A stretch of 64,000 nucleotides of DNA from assembly GCF_028583425.1 (NCBI RefSeq), contig NC_072801.1, positions 25,006,001 through 25,070,000 of the forward strand, read 5' to 3'. Positions 21,465-32,850 of this stretch are shown here, piece after piece. The stretch's first letter is position 1. Every line of letters starts with the position of its first letter. The position numbers were made by a program, and so were the translations under genes. The notes below the pieces were generated by a model. The model ran no database searches, was not told where the DNA came from, and was given only the letters and a program-made list of their open reading frames with translations. Source of the DNA: Eublepharis macularius. Its lineage: Eukaryota; Chordata; Lepidosauria; Squamata; Eublepharidae.

Positions 21465-23226
21465 AAAAGCTGGAACAGATCAGAATGGGCCAGAATGGGC
21501 ATTAAACAAATAGCAGAACAACAAAAAAACGTGGTATGTGGTAGAACTGAAAACTCTGAACTGGCACGTGTTTATTAACCCTTTCCCTGCCAAAATGCTC
21601 CCAGAACACCATGGAAAGCACCAGAATGGGCACTAAAGAAATGCTAGTACCACAAAAAAACAGTGGGAAGTATTAAAGAAAGTGCAGAACAAGATTTTAG
21701 ACATGAAAACACTGAAGTGGCACACTTTTATTTACACTTTCCCTGCCAAAAAGGCTTCCAGAACACTGTGGAATGGGCTGGAACGGGCACTAAAGAAATG
21801 TTATTACCATGAAAGGCAGTGGGAAGTGTTAAAGACACTCCAGAACAATATTTTAGAAGTGAAAACACTGAAGTAGCCTGCCTTTGTTAACCCTTTCCCT
21901 GCCAAAATGCTCCCAGAACAGAAGAAAACAGGCCGGAACAGGCGCTAAAGAAATGCCAGTACCACAAAAACAGTGGGAAACAATACAGACAACAAAGTAC
22001 AAGATTTTAGAAATGAAAACACTGAAGTGGCATGTTTTTATTATCCCTTTCCCTGCCAAAAGGCTTCCAGAACACCACGGAATGAGCCAGAACAGGCACA
22101 AAAGAAATGATAGTGCCACAAAAAACAGTGGGAAGCATTGTAGATACCAGAGAACAAAATTTTCGACATGAAAACACTGAAGTGGCATGCTTTTATGAAC
22201 GCTTTTGCTGCCAAAACTCTCCCGGAACAGCACAAAACAGGCTGGAACAGACACTAAAGAAATGCCAGTACCACAAAAAACAGCGGGAAGCATTACAGAC
22301 ACATCAGAACAAGATTTTAGAAGTGCAAATACTGAAGTGGCATGCTTTTATGAACCCTTTCCCCACCAAAAGGTTCCTGGAACACCACGGAACGGGCACG
22401 AAAGAAATGCCAGTAGCACAAAAAACCATGGGAAGCATTACAGACACTGCAGAACAAGATTTTAGATATGAAAACACTGAACTGGCATGCTTTTAGGAAC
22501 CCTTTTGCTGCCAAAACGCTCCCGGAACAGCACAAAACAGGCCAAAATGGGCACTACAGACATTCCAGTACCACAGAAAACAGTGGGAAGCATTACAGAC
22601 ACCGGAGAGCAAGTGAAAACACTGAACTGATACACTTTTATTATCCCCTTCCCTGCCAAAAGGCTTCCAGAACACCACGGAACAGGCACTTAAGAAATGC
22701 TAGTACCAAAAAAAAATGTGGGAAGCATTGCAGACACCAGAGAACCAGTTTTCAGAAAAGAAAACATGGTATGCTTTTATTAACCCTTTCCCTGCCAAAA
22801 GGCTCCTGGAAGAGCTCAAAACAGGCCGGAACAGACTCTAAAGAAAAGCCAGTGCCACAAAAAACAGTGGGAAACTTTACAGACACTGCAGAACAAGATT
22901 TTAGAAGTGCAAATACTGAAGTGGCATGCTTTTATTAACCCGTTCCCTGCCATAGTGGTCCCGGAACACCATGGGACGGGCCGGTATGAGCGCTAAAGAA
23001 ATGTTAGTACAACAAAAAACAGTGGGCAGCATTACAGACACATCAGAACAAGATTTTAGAAGTGCAAATACTGAAGTGGCATGCTTTTATTAACCCTTTC
23101 CCTGCCAAAAGGTTCCTGGAACACCACGGAACGGGCACGAAAGAAATGCCAGTAGCACAAAAAAACACGGGAAGCATTACAGACACTGCAGAACAAGATT
23201 TTAGACATGAAAACACTGAACTGGCA
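21465..23226. repeat. Satellite of about 155-bp units with two alternating unit types
   Basis: About 12 tandem units are marked by recurrences of CACTAAAGAAATGCCAGTAC-like sequence at 21632, 21788, 21942, 22096, 22252, 22397, 22552, 22686, 22836, 22991 and 23137 (spacing 134-156 bp). Each unit runs through ACAGTGGGAAGCATTACAGAC, AACAAGATTTTAGA, GAAAACACTGAAGTGGCATG and CCCTTTCCCTGCCAAAA. Units alternate between type A (TTCCAGAACACCACGGAA) and type B (CTCCCGGAACAGCACAAAAC). The block around 22270-22490 recurs almost unchanged at about 23010-23226, about 740 bp later. Open frames across it are artefacts. Confidence 0.9.
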
Positions 23227-23231
23227 TGGTA

Positions 23232-23469
23232 GGGAGTCTGCAAGAAATCACCCTAACCTGTCCTAGCCCAGAATTAGAGCGCATTTGCGCAGCCGTGATC
23301 CAGGGCCTCCGGCCCGCATCCAGCAGGCGGGGCCCTGGGGAGCAGCCACACCCAAACAAAGACGGGTTGTGGCTGGGCGCTGCCTGCTGGACACAGGCCG
23401 GAGGCCCCAGGTCGCGGCTGCGCAAATGTGCTCTGATTCTGGGCCAGGACAGGTTTCTTGCAGACTCCC
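23232..23469. mobile_element. GC-rich foldback element with long inverted arms
   Basis: The left arm GGGAGTCTGCAAGAAA and the right arm TTTCTTGCAGACTCCC are exact. Inverted similarity continues inward for about 100 bp (ATTTGCGCAGCCGTGATCCA against the reverse of GGTCGCGGCTGCGCAAATG). TA flanks both ends (23230-23231 and 23470-23471), which would fit a Tc1/mariner-type TA target, but two bases are weak evidence. It sits exactly at the end of the satellite. Confidence 0.6.
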
Positions 23470-24148
23470 TACCTTTGTGTACCTGTGAAGCCCAAAGTAG
23501 CAGAAATCCAGTGTCTCCTTGGATGCTCCAGCAATGGCCAGCTTCTCTTTTCCTATTATTTCCTATAGGCAAGCGTGCCTTCCAGTAATTCTCTATGGGC
23601 AATTACTGTACCCATTATTCCCTATGGGAGAGCTTATACTCCCTTATTTCTCCTGGACAAGGTTGGGCTCCAGCATTCCATAAGGACTAGAGATGGGCAT
23701 GGACCGGCATTTGCCTATGGACCGCCGGTTCGGGGTTTGTGGGCTTCCATGGATCACGGTCCACGAACTTTTAACGGACCAGGCCCAGTTCGAGAACTGG
23801 TTCGAGAACCGGTTCGGGTCAGAAAAGGCCTTGTTTTCCCCACACATTTTCACTTCAGACGACTTTCCCCACCAAAGGTTCTCATGTAATGCTCTTCGAT
23901 TATCACTTTTCCAAAGAGACAAACAACAACTTCCCCTCCCCTATTCTCACTGACCCTTACCCGCCCTTGGGGGAAGGAGAGAGACTTGTGCTCCTGTCCA
24001 GCAGAGGTGGCTGCCCAAAAAACCCACCTACCCACAAAACCCACCTGTTGCCGCACGGCCGCCAGCTAGCCAGAAGGAGGCAGGCTCCTCTGGTGCTCTC
24101 CCCCCAAGGGTACCTGCAGGGAAGGGACGCCAAGCCTCTCTCCCGGAG

Positions 24149-25935
24149 ATGCTTGGTATGCAGGGCACTAGTGTGCCCAGAGAGGGGATCCGGAGGGCGA
24201 GCCAGCGCATCACGCGCCACATCGTCAACATGGTAGCGGTGGATGGGAGACCGCATTCCATAGTTGAAGACTTCGGCTTCTCAGGGCTGCTCCGAGATTG
24301 CTTTCCCTGGTACGCCGTCCCTGCTCGCACGACGTTGAGCAGATCGGTGGTGCCCTCATTTTACAGGGCTGCCAGGGATCATGTGAAGGCACAGCTGTCC
24401 CGGGTTGCCGGGAGAACTGTGCACTTCACATCAGACATCTGGACCTGCCCAAGTGTGCAGCAAGCGTATCTCTCGCTTACTGCTCACTGGTGGGAACCTG
24501 AGGAGGTTGTGGGTGGGGGCCGGGGGGAGGTGCCTAGCACAGCTAGCCAGGGACGGATGGGAGACCGCCGGGCCGGCTACTGCAAGGCCTTGCTTCACGC
24601 CGAGGTGCTCGATGTGTCCCACACGGCGGAGAATATCACTGCCACCTTAAGGAGACAGTTGGAAGAGTGGGTAGGCCAGGGACCCGCCACCGTGGGATGC
24701 ACGGTGACGGACGGTGGCAAGAACATGAGGGCGGCAGCGCGTCTAGTGAGCCGAGAGTGCATCTACTGTGCGGCTCACAAGCTTCACCTAGTGGTGAGAG
24801 ATGCGCTGGGGTTGGGCTCCTCGAAGGAACCCCTTGATACCCGGACTCGTGAACTCCAGTTACTGATCCAGAAATGTTGGCGGCTCACGGGTCACTTCTC
24901 ACGCAGCACGAAGTCCATGCACGAACTGCGCCAGACACAGGTCAGGACAGGTATGCCAGAGCACGCTCTGATCACTGACGTTAGCACTCGCTGGAACTCC
25001 ACCTGCGCCATGCTTGAGCGCTTGGTGGAGCAGCAGGCCGCACTCCACACGTGGCTCTCCGAGAGCCGCAGTGCGAGTCAGGTGGGTGAATTCAGCCGGG
25101 AGGATTGGCTCACCGTCACCCAGACAGTGGAGGTCCTGAAGCCCTTCAAGGAGTTCACTGTGGCGGTCTCATCAGACACGGCGGCCCTCGGTCTGGTCAT
25201 TCCCCTGGTGCACACGCTCCAGAGGAATCTGGCCACCCTTGCAGACCGGGTCGCGCCCCGTGCTGACCTTGTTCCAGCGGTGCGCGCACTAGTGAGAAGG
25301 CTGCAGTTTGGCATAGCTGCCAGGCTAACTCCTCTCACTAAGGATGAGTCATACATGTTGGCGACCATGTGTGACCCGCGCATAAAGGGCACTTTCGCCG
25401 AGCGGGATGGGAACCTCACCCAAGCCAGAGACGGGCTCTGCTCTTGGGTGAGGCGCAGGCAGGCCGCGAGGGGACACCTGTTGACAGGGTGGACGCAAGA
25501 GGGGCCCTGCCATGCGGGTCCCTCTGATGCCCCCTCTGCGCAGGCCCCCCCCCGGCCACCACCGGAGTGCCGATGGAGATGGAGATGCTCCGGTGGGCCC
25601 TCGTCCCCTCTGGGGTCATGAGGACCGTGAGAGAGGATCCGGCAGAGCCGATGGTCAGGGACTACCTCGCGGAGCCCTGCGAGTCGCTGTCCACCGATCC
25701 GCTCAGCTACTGGGCCAGGAAGGAGTCGGTCTGGCCGGACCTCTCCCTCGAGGCGCAGCGGCTGCTCTCATGCCCTCTGACGAGCGTGGAGAGCGAGCGC
25801 GTCTTTTCACATGCGGGCGACATTGTCGGCCCACATTGCACTCGCCTTCTCCCATGGAGAGTTGAGCAGTTGACCTTCCTGAAGGTCAACTCTCGCCTCT
25901 TCGATTTCTCAGGACTGGACTTCCAGAGTGACTGA
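24149..25935 (+). pseudogene. hAT transposase (ZBED-like), one frameshift, no BED finger
   Basis: A first open frame of 490 codons (24149-25621) contains hAT transposase motifs: FTSDIWT (Asp96, likely first catalytic Asp), VTDGGKNM (Asp188, likely second), an AHKLHLVVRDAL segment, and DVSTRWNSTCAMLE (about 277-290). The C-terminal hATC dimerisation region (PLSYWARKE; LLSCPLTSVESERVFSHAG) lies in a different frame, 25567-25935. The shift falls near a run of nine C at about 25547-25555, so one small length change in poly-C separates the two. An N-terminal BED zinc finger, usual in this group, is not seen upstream. Apart from the shift the frame is open throughout, so the copy looks fairly young. 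It moves DNA by cut and paste; this copy is probably inactive. Confidence 0.85.
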
Positions 25936-26324
25936 GGTGAGCCCAACTTGTGGCCTGCATCCTCTGCGAGTCCAATCCTTTGGAATCGCGCTCTCCCCTG
26001 CATAAAACCCTGTAGACGCAGTTAAAACCGGCCACTAGAGGGAGGGTGGTTAGGAACCAGTGGCAAAGGGAATCCCCCCAGCAATTTGAAACCCCCCCCA
26101 AGGGAATTAAAAACCTCTCCCAGCACTGAGACAGACCCTGTGGGACCAAATTTATTCAGAAAAATAATGCCCCAGAAACATGGATTGCCACTGGAGGGAG
26201 AAATAGTTAGATAGGGATTGCTTAGGTGGGGATTAGGGAATGGGAAAATATCAGATCCTGCTGTGAATGTTTAAAATGTTTTTCACTGTTGAAATCTTTA
26301 TAAAAAAAATAAACTGAAGAAAAA

Positions 26325-26525
26325 TTGTTATAATGTTTTTTCAAAGTTGATGTAATGTTCATGTAAACCCCCCCCCCCCAATGTTGTGATTATGTTTTTT
26401 CAAAGTTGATGTAATGTTCATGTTTAAAAAAAAAAAACCAAAAAATGTTGTGATTATGTCTTTTCAAAGTTGATGGACTGTTCATGTTTTTAAAAAAAAA
26501 CCAAAAAAAATTGTTGTAATGTTAA
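26325..26525 (+). repeat. About 65-bp tandem triplication in the hAT 3' UTR
   Basis: Three copies of GTTTTTTCAAAGTTGATGTA with ATGTTCATGT and AATGTTGTGATTATGT, separated by C-runs or A-runs of variable length. Confidence 0.85.
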
Positions 26526-27069
26526 TGTTTGGTTTGCTGGGGCGGGGGATGCTGGAAGAGTTGTGGATGGGCACCAGCCAATGATGATCTCTCGCAGATG
26601 TTTCCAGGAAAATGCTGAGGCTGGTGTGGGGGTGGGGGGAAACCTCTGCAACACTGCTCCAGAAATACCACTGTCCAGTGCCTTGGCAGTGCCCAGTCAA
26701 GCTTTTTGTGCCTGAACTGAAAGCATAGCCGCAGGAAATGACATTGGTTCTCCTGGACCTTGTTGCAGTGGTTTCCCCCCATTAAGTTTGGTTGTGGAGG
26801 GAGGGTTGTGTGAAGCTAGTGGTTATGATAATCTTGTCTAGTGGGCTTCTTTTTCCATGCCCTGTTGTGCCCTCCTACTGTGTAACCCTAATATGTTCAA
26901 AAATTTAGAGTTTGTCCTTTTAAAAAAATATATTTTTTTTTAAGATTCTCTGATGTGTAGTGAATTGTGTTGTTCTTTTGTGTGGGAGACAGTAAGTGTG
27001 ATTTGATGTGATTTGTTGACCTATTGTACTTTGTAAGTGATAAAATAAAGTTTTTTCAAACTTGAATCA

Positions 27070-27589
27070 TTGTGTGTCTGTGTTCCCTTCTTTGATGTGA
27101 GGTTGGTTCCCAGCATTGGGAACAATGGGGCAGGCTGGCCAGCCTTCTCTGTAGATGGTAGGTGGGTCAGGGGGTGGTTGTTTGTGTGTAAAGTGCTCTT
27201 TCCCAGGGCCAAGTTGGCACTCAGGAGTGTGCCCACCATTGTGGCACCCCTGGGCTGTGCGGAATTGCCCTGGGAAAGAGAGTTTAGAAGTTCCCAGCAT
27301 AGGGAACAAAGGGGGAGGTCAGGCCAGCCTGTTCCTGGGGTTATGGGTGTGGGGCAGCTGGGGGTGGATTTGGGACTTTGAGGGGCTAATGGGGAGATTT
27401 GGGTTTGTGTGTGGTAGCTGGGGGGGAATTGGGTTTGTGTGGGCCTGTAAGGGGTGGACTTTGGGGGCGGAGAACACCTACTTGGGGACTTTATTCCCTG
27501 GTAGTCCTTTGTTCCCAAATAGGCCCCGGCTACTGTCTTGGTGAGGGCTTCCATGCCTCTATCAGTTGGTGGCCCTCCTTTGCCATCTT
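27070..27589. other. No gene recognised; G/T-rich
   Basis: Contains a diverged internal repeat (CCCAGCATTGGGAACAA near 27110 and CCCAGCATAGGGAACAAA near 27294), which may still be transposon UTR. Frames of about 130-230 codons here have no domain. Confidence 0.4.
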
Positions 27590-27825
27590 TATCAGAAATT
27601 GGCCTAGGGCAGCCAAACTCCAGGTAGGGCCTAGAGTTCAGGTTACAGAGAGTAGTTCCCTGGAGAAAATGGCAGCTTCCAAGGGCAAACTCTTTAGAGG
27701 GCAAAAGTTGACCATGGATTCTAGGGGAAATCCCTACTCAGATTCCCCTTTCCACAAGTCCCACCCCCAAATTGCCAGGAACTTCCAAGGCCAGAGTTTG
27801 CAACCCTACAGAGATCCCATTTCCA
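27590..27825 (+). mobile_element. GTTGCC-type MITE-like repeat
   Basis: CAGCCAAACTCCAGGTAGGG, AGTTCCCTGGAGAAAATGGC and GCCAGAGTTTGCAACCCTAC are diverged forms of a dispersed repeat whose best copy (48837-49030) starts GGTTGCCAGCC and ends GTTGGCAACCCT. Confidence 0.6.
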
Positions 27826-29030
27826 CACTCATAGCCTTGGCACGGTAGGTGTAGCCCCCATGGAACACTTCCAGGTTCCTGATTCCAAGTTCAATGATGC
27901 CAATGCAAGTCAATCCAGACCATCATCAAAAATGGGATTTAAACAGCAGTGGCATTGGGCTGTATTTTAACCGTTCACTTGTCTAGTTGTACCCAAACAT
28001 TTTGCTTATGTTTTTAAAATCGAAGAATTTTAAGTGTGGCACTAAAGACATTTTTAAATGGTATTTAAAATATCTTTTTATTTTGTAGTATTTAATGTGG
28101 CATTGCTCAAGGCCTTTTGTCCAAATGAGCAGTTTCATTAAAGTAAAAGTTAGACAAGGATGACAGGAAGAAAATGCATTCAAACTGTAGTGTAGGAAGA
28201 AAGTTTTAATTTACATATACCATGGAATCCGAAAAAGACATGTAAGTGGCTTCCATCCAGACCAAATCAAGCCTGAATTCTCCCTTGAAGATAAAATGAT
28301 TGTGCTTTGGTCACATCATGAGAAGACAAGACTCACTAGAAAAGACAATAATGCTAGGAAAAATTGAAGGCAGTAGGGAAAAGAAGAAGACCCTAAATGT
28401 GGTGGATTGACTTCAGTTTGCAATACATGAACAAGGTTGTTGGGATATTTTGGAGCTCATTAATTCTTAAGTTCACCATAAGTGATTTGAATGCATAAAA
28501 CATACACACATACACATAAAATATATATCTTAGTGCATATATTACCCCCCACACCCATTTATTAGTTTATCTTATGCCCTGGTTTTCTCCCCCCTGGAAA
28601 CCTATAGTGGTTTACACACTATTGTTCTCCCTTGCTTTGTTTTAACAGCATCATAACAAACAGGATAACAATAGACAGCTGCTCCATGCCCCACATTGGG
28701 AGTGACTTCAGCCGCCGATGGCCTTCTTAGTAGTTGAAGGGGGTGGAGGGGAGGGGAGGGAGACAACACACTCCAGCCTACTCTATCTGGGGCCTAGGTA
28801 ACAAAATGAAAAATGGCGGCAGCAGGAGCTCCTGCCCACTCCACATAGGGCAAGGGCCACCCATTGCTTGGCCTTGGCAAGGAGCCAGTAGTGGGGCAGC
28901 ACTGATTCTGGGGCCCCGTCCTGAACATTTGTCCAGGGCCCCAGAATCACTAAGACTGCCTCTGAAAAAAACAACTCTATGCGTTACATTGGCTGAGCCA
29001 AGAACATCCATCAAGCCTCCAAGGCACAGG
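27826..29030. other. No gene recognised
   Basis: Mostly AT-rich unique-looking sequence, GGAGG-rich near 28738-28765. The inverted pair CTGGGGCCCCGTCCTGAACA / CCAGGGCCCCAGAATCACT near 28908-28952 suggests a fragment of a further palindromic repeat. Confidence 0.4.
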
Positions 29031-29034
29031 ATCA

Positions 29035-29095
29035 GAGTCTCCCAGATTCTAGTCCAACACTCTAGCCATTGCACTACACTGGATATCTTAAAATT
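29035..29095 (-). repeat. tRNA-SINE head fragment, minus strand
   Basis: CCAACACTCTAGCCATTGCA with CTACACTGG is the inverted head of the tRNA/L2-type SINE seen at 59097. Confidence 0.5.
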
Positions 29096-29388
29096 GGTTA
29101 TACCGCACCACCAACTTAACCATTCTTCTCCAAAAGGCACACAACTTGGCTGTGGCTCAAAAATGAGTATGATGCATGGGCCAGTCACTGCAAACTGGTT
29201 TTAAGGCTCAGGCCGGGGGGGGGGGGAGGGGCATTGTTCCAATGCTACCCTGGCTTTGGAAGGGTACAGCAAAATAGATGAAATAATCTAGGTTCAGTGC
29301 CTCCCTCCTTCTCTGTCTCTCTCTCTCTATAATGTGTGTGAAAACATTGTTAACATTACTACACCATCACTGAAGCCTAGAGGATACT

Positions 29389-29743
29389 TAGGGTCTGTTC
29401 ACACATGCATGATCATTTCATGGCACTGCACTGGCATGATGATGTCTCTTCTAGGAAGTGATGTCATCATCACACAAGGCTGGGGAGCACACATACTTCA
29501 CAGCAGGCTGATTTGGGCCACAAATGATCCTGCTTCAGCCTGTTTAGGGCCCAAATCAGCGCGCTGCAAAGCACAGGAATACTCTCAGGGCAGCCAGATG
29601 ACATCAGTGGCATTACTGCAGCAGCCCCAGGAGCGTACCCCGAAGGCTCATTCCCTGACTTTCCCCCTTCCAGCCAGGTAAGCAGTGACAGGGGGCGAAA
29701 GGTGGGAGTGGGGGATCCCCCACCAGGGGAAATGGATCCCTAA
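29389..29743. repeat. Probable MITE related to 395-788, inverted
   Basis: The central hairpin GATGATGTCTC...GTGATGTCATCATC, CAGCCAGGTAAGCAGTGACA and GTGGGAGTGGGGGATCCCCC correspond in reverse to the element at 395-788. It starts TAGGGTCTG and ends ATCCCTA. No clean 8-bp duplication is seen, so the borders are uncertain. Confidence 0.45.
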
Positions 29744-30275
29744 TTGTGTCTGAGGATCAGTAGAATTCAAAGTGTGAATGGTTCACTCCATAGTGCTTCA
29801 GTCTTTGAGGGACTGACATGCACGTGATAGTAAACTCCAGAATTCATAATTGTTAATAAGGAATGCGTGAGGGGTGGGAGTAGAGGTGGGAGAAGGGCCC
29901 CTGAGGGGGGTTGTTTTTCTGTGTTTGGTCCCCTGCTTCCAAGGCTTCCCACCAGGCTCCTGAACAAGTGTGCCAGCCTCTGGCCCACACATAGGCCTGC
30001 TGCTCTGGCTTTGGTGCCTGTTTGCTGGCTGGCCTGGCACTCACAAGCACGCTTCAAAAAACTTTTTTGTGTTGTGTTTTGTTGTTATGGAGGAGGTGTT
30101 GAGGGGATGAGCAAATTAGTATTTTATTTCATGATAGTTGTGTTATTTTCCGACTCAGAGTCTGAGACAATGCTGTCCTGCCTGTGGGTGTGCCCTGCTG
30201 CCATGTTGCCTACATCTGTGCAAGACAGAAAGTGTTTTTGACCCATTTTGCGCCCCAGCTGTGCAACCCACATCG
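29744..30275. other. No gene recognised
   Basis: Noncoding by inspection. Overlapping frames near 29767-30240 on both strands have no domain. Confidence 0.4.
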
Positions 30276-30957
30276 TGTAATGCTGGTTACAAGTTTTGCT
30301 GATTGTCTAATATTAGAGAATGCATCTCAAAGAAACCTCCGCATTCCAGAGCTGATGACATCAGGACAAGCCCTGTCCGCTGGAACATCCTTTCAGCCCA
30401 CTTGGATTTCCCCCTCCCTCTTTTGTCCCCTCTTCCTGAGGTGTCACTTATCACAATCTGAGGTGTCACTTATCACAAGCCATTCAGTAACCCATTAGAA
30501 CCTTTGTTTTAATCTGTGAGAACCACCAAGTACAGCACCTGCCCCAGGGTACGTTTTGGGGTATTTAAGCTGGTCTCCCAGACCGCATGGTGCTCGTGCC
30601 ATTCCCGTCCCAGCCAGGCTCGTGCCATCCTATCCAGAACCCCTTGCTGTCCATCTGTGGTCCCAGTGCTGGCATTGGGCCACCTCGCTGTTGTGTCTCT
30701 GCTTCGCCTCAGGATAAGTGAGTATTCCCCCTACCATCGTTGGGAACCTGCTAATGCGAAAGTCTCTATGTTTCTGGCTCTATATTTCCTAGACCTTGTA
30801 TGCTTTCTTGTGTGTATGTGCAAGTTCAGGCTTACGCCACATTATTAGAAAATACACGTGTTTGAACCTATTTGTAGTCTGCCTCTTTTTCACTAGAGTG
30901 TCTGGAATCGGGACTTCCGTAGACATAGGTTAAGATCCGCGCTAATCTTAAGTTACA
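30276..30957 (+). mobile_element. Possible solo LTR (fossil), borders uncertain
   Basis: Has LTR-like organisation: TGTAA at the left border and TTACA at the right, a duplicated CTGAGGTGTCACTTATCACA (30438-30480), a TATA-like GGTATTTAAGC near 30559 and a polyadenylation-like region near 30848. No matching target duplication was found and no internal genes are present, so the call is tentative. Confidence 0.35.
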
Positions 30958-31224
30958 GACTGCTAAGCTAATTTCCCCTTATAATAAAAAGCAGTTCTGG
31001 TAACAACTGTGACCACATATTTGGGAGAAAAGCGAATGAAATGCGTCTGTTTAATGAGGTAATGTGACCGGCACTCGGGATTGCGTGGAGAATGCAGGGA
31101 ACATGCGACTTAGAATGAGTAATGTGAATTCACCCATTGTTACCTAAAAAGCTACCTCTGTCTGTATTCCTTCCCTTAATGGAAGAACTCTGAGCATATT
31201 TAGGGTGCATACCAGAAATCAAAG

Positions 31225-31510
31225 GGTTAACGTAAAGGGGTGCTCTCCTCTCATGGCGGGTGCTCCACCATCCACAGCCTCCCCTGTCTTACAGTTGCTG
31301 AGTCCTGCTTGTACTTGAAAATTTGGGGGTGAAACCTGAGGAGGGCATCGTTTAGGAAGGGAAGGAACCTCCGGAGGGTATAACACTGTACAGTTCCCCC
31401 TCTCCCACACCAAAGCAGCCATTTCCCCCAGGGGAATTGATGTCTCACCTGAAGAGGAGCTGTAATTCAAGGAGAACTCCAGGCCCCACCTGGATGTTGG
31501 CAATCTTGTC
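31225..31510 (-). mobile_element. GTTGCC-type MITE-like repeat, minus strand
   Basis: GCAGCCATTTCCCCCAGGGG, GAGCTGTAATTCAAGGAGAA, CTCCAGGCCCCACCTGGATG and TTGGCAATC are the reversed elements of the 48837-49030 repeat. The far end is diverged. Confidence 0.6.
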
Positions 31511-31930
31511 CAGTCTTCCGCTCTTCAAATCAGCTCTGCTGTTCTGCTCTGTATGCTTGAACCATCTCTCCATGCATTTACTGACACTTTAGTGAAATCC
31601 CTCTCCAAATACCCCTGCTTCGTGCAGCTTTCCAACCAATGTGTCGCCAAGTTTTGTTCACATTCATCCGCTGTTCAATGTTCGCACACCGCCGCTTTCC
31701 ATCATTGTTGCACTCACCTTCATTTTGACCCAGTGACTGAAGTGGTCTATGGGGAAGCAGTTTCCTTTGTTTGGTTGATTATATATATTAATAGGACATC
31801 TCTTTTTGTTTGTTTGTTGGAGCCTCTGGCTAACTGTTTTAAGCCCCTGGCTAACTCCAGACAATGGGGAGGGGTTTTGAAAACCTGGTCTGGGTACACT
31901 TAGCCCCGAGCCACTGCCGAAAAACCTGAA
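31511..31930. other. No gene recognised; left flank of the composite repeat block
   Basis: Ordinary AT/GC-balanced sequence with a direct repeat GCCTCTGGCTAACT / GCCCCTGGCTAACT near 31822-31857. GC content jumps abruptly at 31931. Confidence 0.5.
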
Positions 31931-32345
31931 GCCGCGACCCCCGGGGGCCCCCGGCCCGCCGCAGGCGGGGCGGGGGGCGTCGGGGGGAGCGGCGCAGCCG
32001 CGACCCCCGGGGGCCCCCGGCCCGCCGCAGGCGGGGCGGGGGGCGTCGGGGGGAGCGGCGCAGCCGCGACCCCCGGGGGCCCCCGGCCCGCCGCAGGCGG
32101 GGCGGGGGGCGTCGGGGGGAGCGGCGCAGCCGCGACCCCCGGGGGCCCCCGGCCCGCCGCAGGCGGGGCGGGGGGCGTCGGGGGGAGCGGCGCAGCCGCG
32201 ACCCCCGGGGGCCCCCGGCCCGCCGCAGGCGGGGCGGGGGGCGTCGGGGGGAGCGGCGCAGCCGCGACCCCCGGGGGCCCCCGGCCCGCCGCAGGCGGGG
32301 CGGGGGGCGTCGGGGGGAGCGGCGCAGCCGCGACCCCCGGGGGCC
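31931..32345. repeat. 66-bp GC-rich minisatellite, 6.3 identical copies
   Basis: Unit starts GCCGCGACCCCCGGGGGCCC recur at 31931, 31997, 32063, 32129, 32195, 32261 and 32327 (partial), an exact 66-bp period with no substitutions that I can find. Each unit contains the inner palindrome CCCCCGGGGG and G-runs (GCGGGGCGGGGGGCG; GGGGGGAGCGG) able in principle to form G-quadruplexes. GC content is about 85% and CpG density very high. On the minus strand each unit translates to 22 residues without a stop. Confidence 0.97.
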
Positions 32346-32350
32346 TGGCT

Positions 32351-32850
32351 GTCTTTGTCTTTGTCTTTGTCTTTGTCTTTGTCTTTGTCTTTGTCTTTGT
32401 CTTTGTCTTTGTCTTTGTCTTTGTCTTTGTCTTTGTCTTTGTCTTTGTCTTTGTCTTTGTCTTTGTCTTTGTCTTTGTCTTTGTCTTTGTCTTTGTCTTT
32501 GTCTTTGTCTTTGTCTTTGTCTTTGTCTTTGTCTTTGTCTTTGTCTTTGTCTTTGTCTTTGTCTTTGTCTTTGTCTTTGTCTTTGTCTTTGTCTTTGTCT
32601 TTGTCTTTGTCTTTGTCTTTGTCTTTGTCTTTGTCTTTGTCTTTGTCTTTGTCTTTGTCTTTGTCTTTGTCTTTGTCTTTGTCTTTGTCTTTGTCTTTGT
32701 CTTTGTCTTTGTCTTTGTCTTTGTCTTTGTCTTTGTCTTTGTCTTTGTCTTTGTCTTTGTCTTTGTCTTTGTCTTTGTCTTTGTCTTTGTCTTTGTCTTT
32801 GTCTTTGTCTTTGTCTTTGTCTTTGTCTTTGTCTTTGTCTTTGTCTTTGT
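32351..32850. repeat. (GTCTTT)n hexamer array, about 83 copies
   Basis: 500 bp of perfect GTCTTT repeats (AAAGAC on the other strand) with no interruption. It starts six bases after the GC-rich minisatellite. Confidence 0.98.

Larger units (their letters stand above)
23688..27060 (+). mobile_element. hAT DNA transposon, 5' end plus transposase and 3' UTR
   Basis: The left end TAGAGATGGGCATGGACCGG resembles hAT termini of lizards. The transposase is at 24149-25935. An AT-rich 3' UTR holds a triplicated segment (26325-26525) and an AATAAAG polyadenylation signal near 27043. I did not find a matching right terminal inverted repeat or 8-bp target duplication, so the 3' boundary is provisional and the copy is probably 3'-truncated or rearranged. 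GC content of the coding part is far higher than that of its UTR. Confidence 0.75.

Noticed and set aside
21465-23226. CRISPR-like array of repeats and spacers
   Set aside because: Units are contiguous 155-bp satellite monomers, with no unique spacers, in a vertebrate genome.
24149-25621. Host ZBED-family gene
   Set aside because: A transposon-like left end, a frameshifted C-terminus, a missing BED finger and intergenic repeat context fit a transposon copy better than a domesticated gene.
27021-27704. 227-codon minus-strand frame as a gene
   Set aside because: It runs across hAT UTR and a dispersed repeat, is Pro/Thr-rich low complexity, and contains no known domain.
30276-30957. Firm solo LTR call
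   Set aside because: The termini look right but flanking target duplications do not match, so it is kept only as a low-confidence feature.
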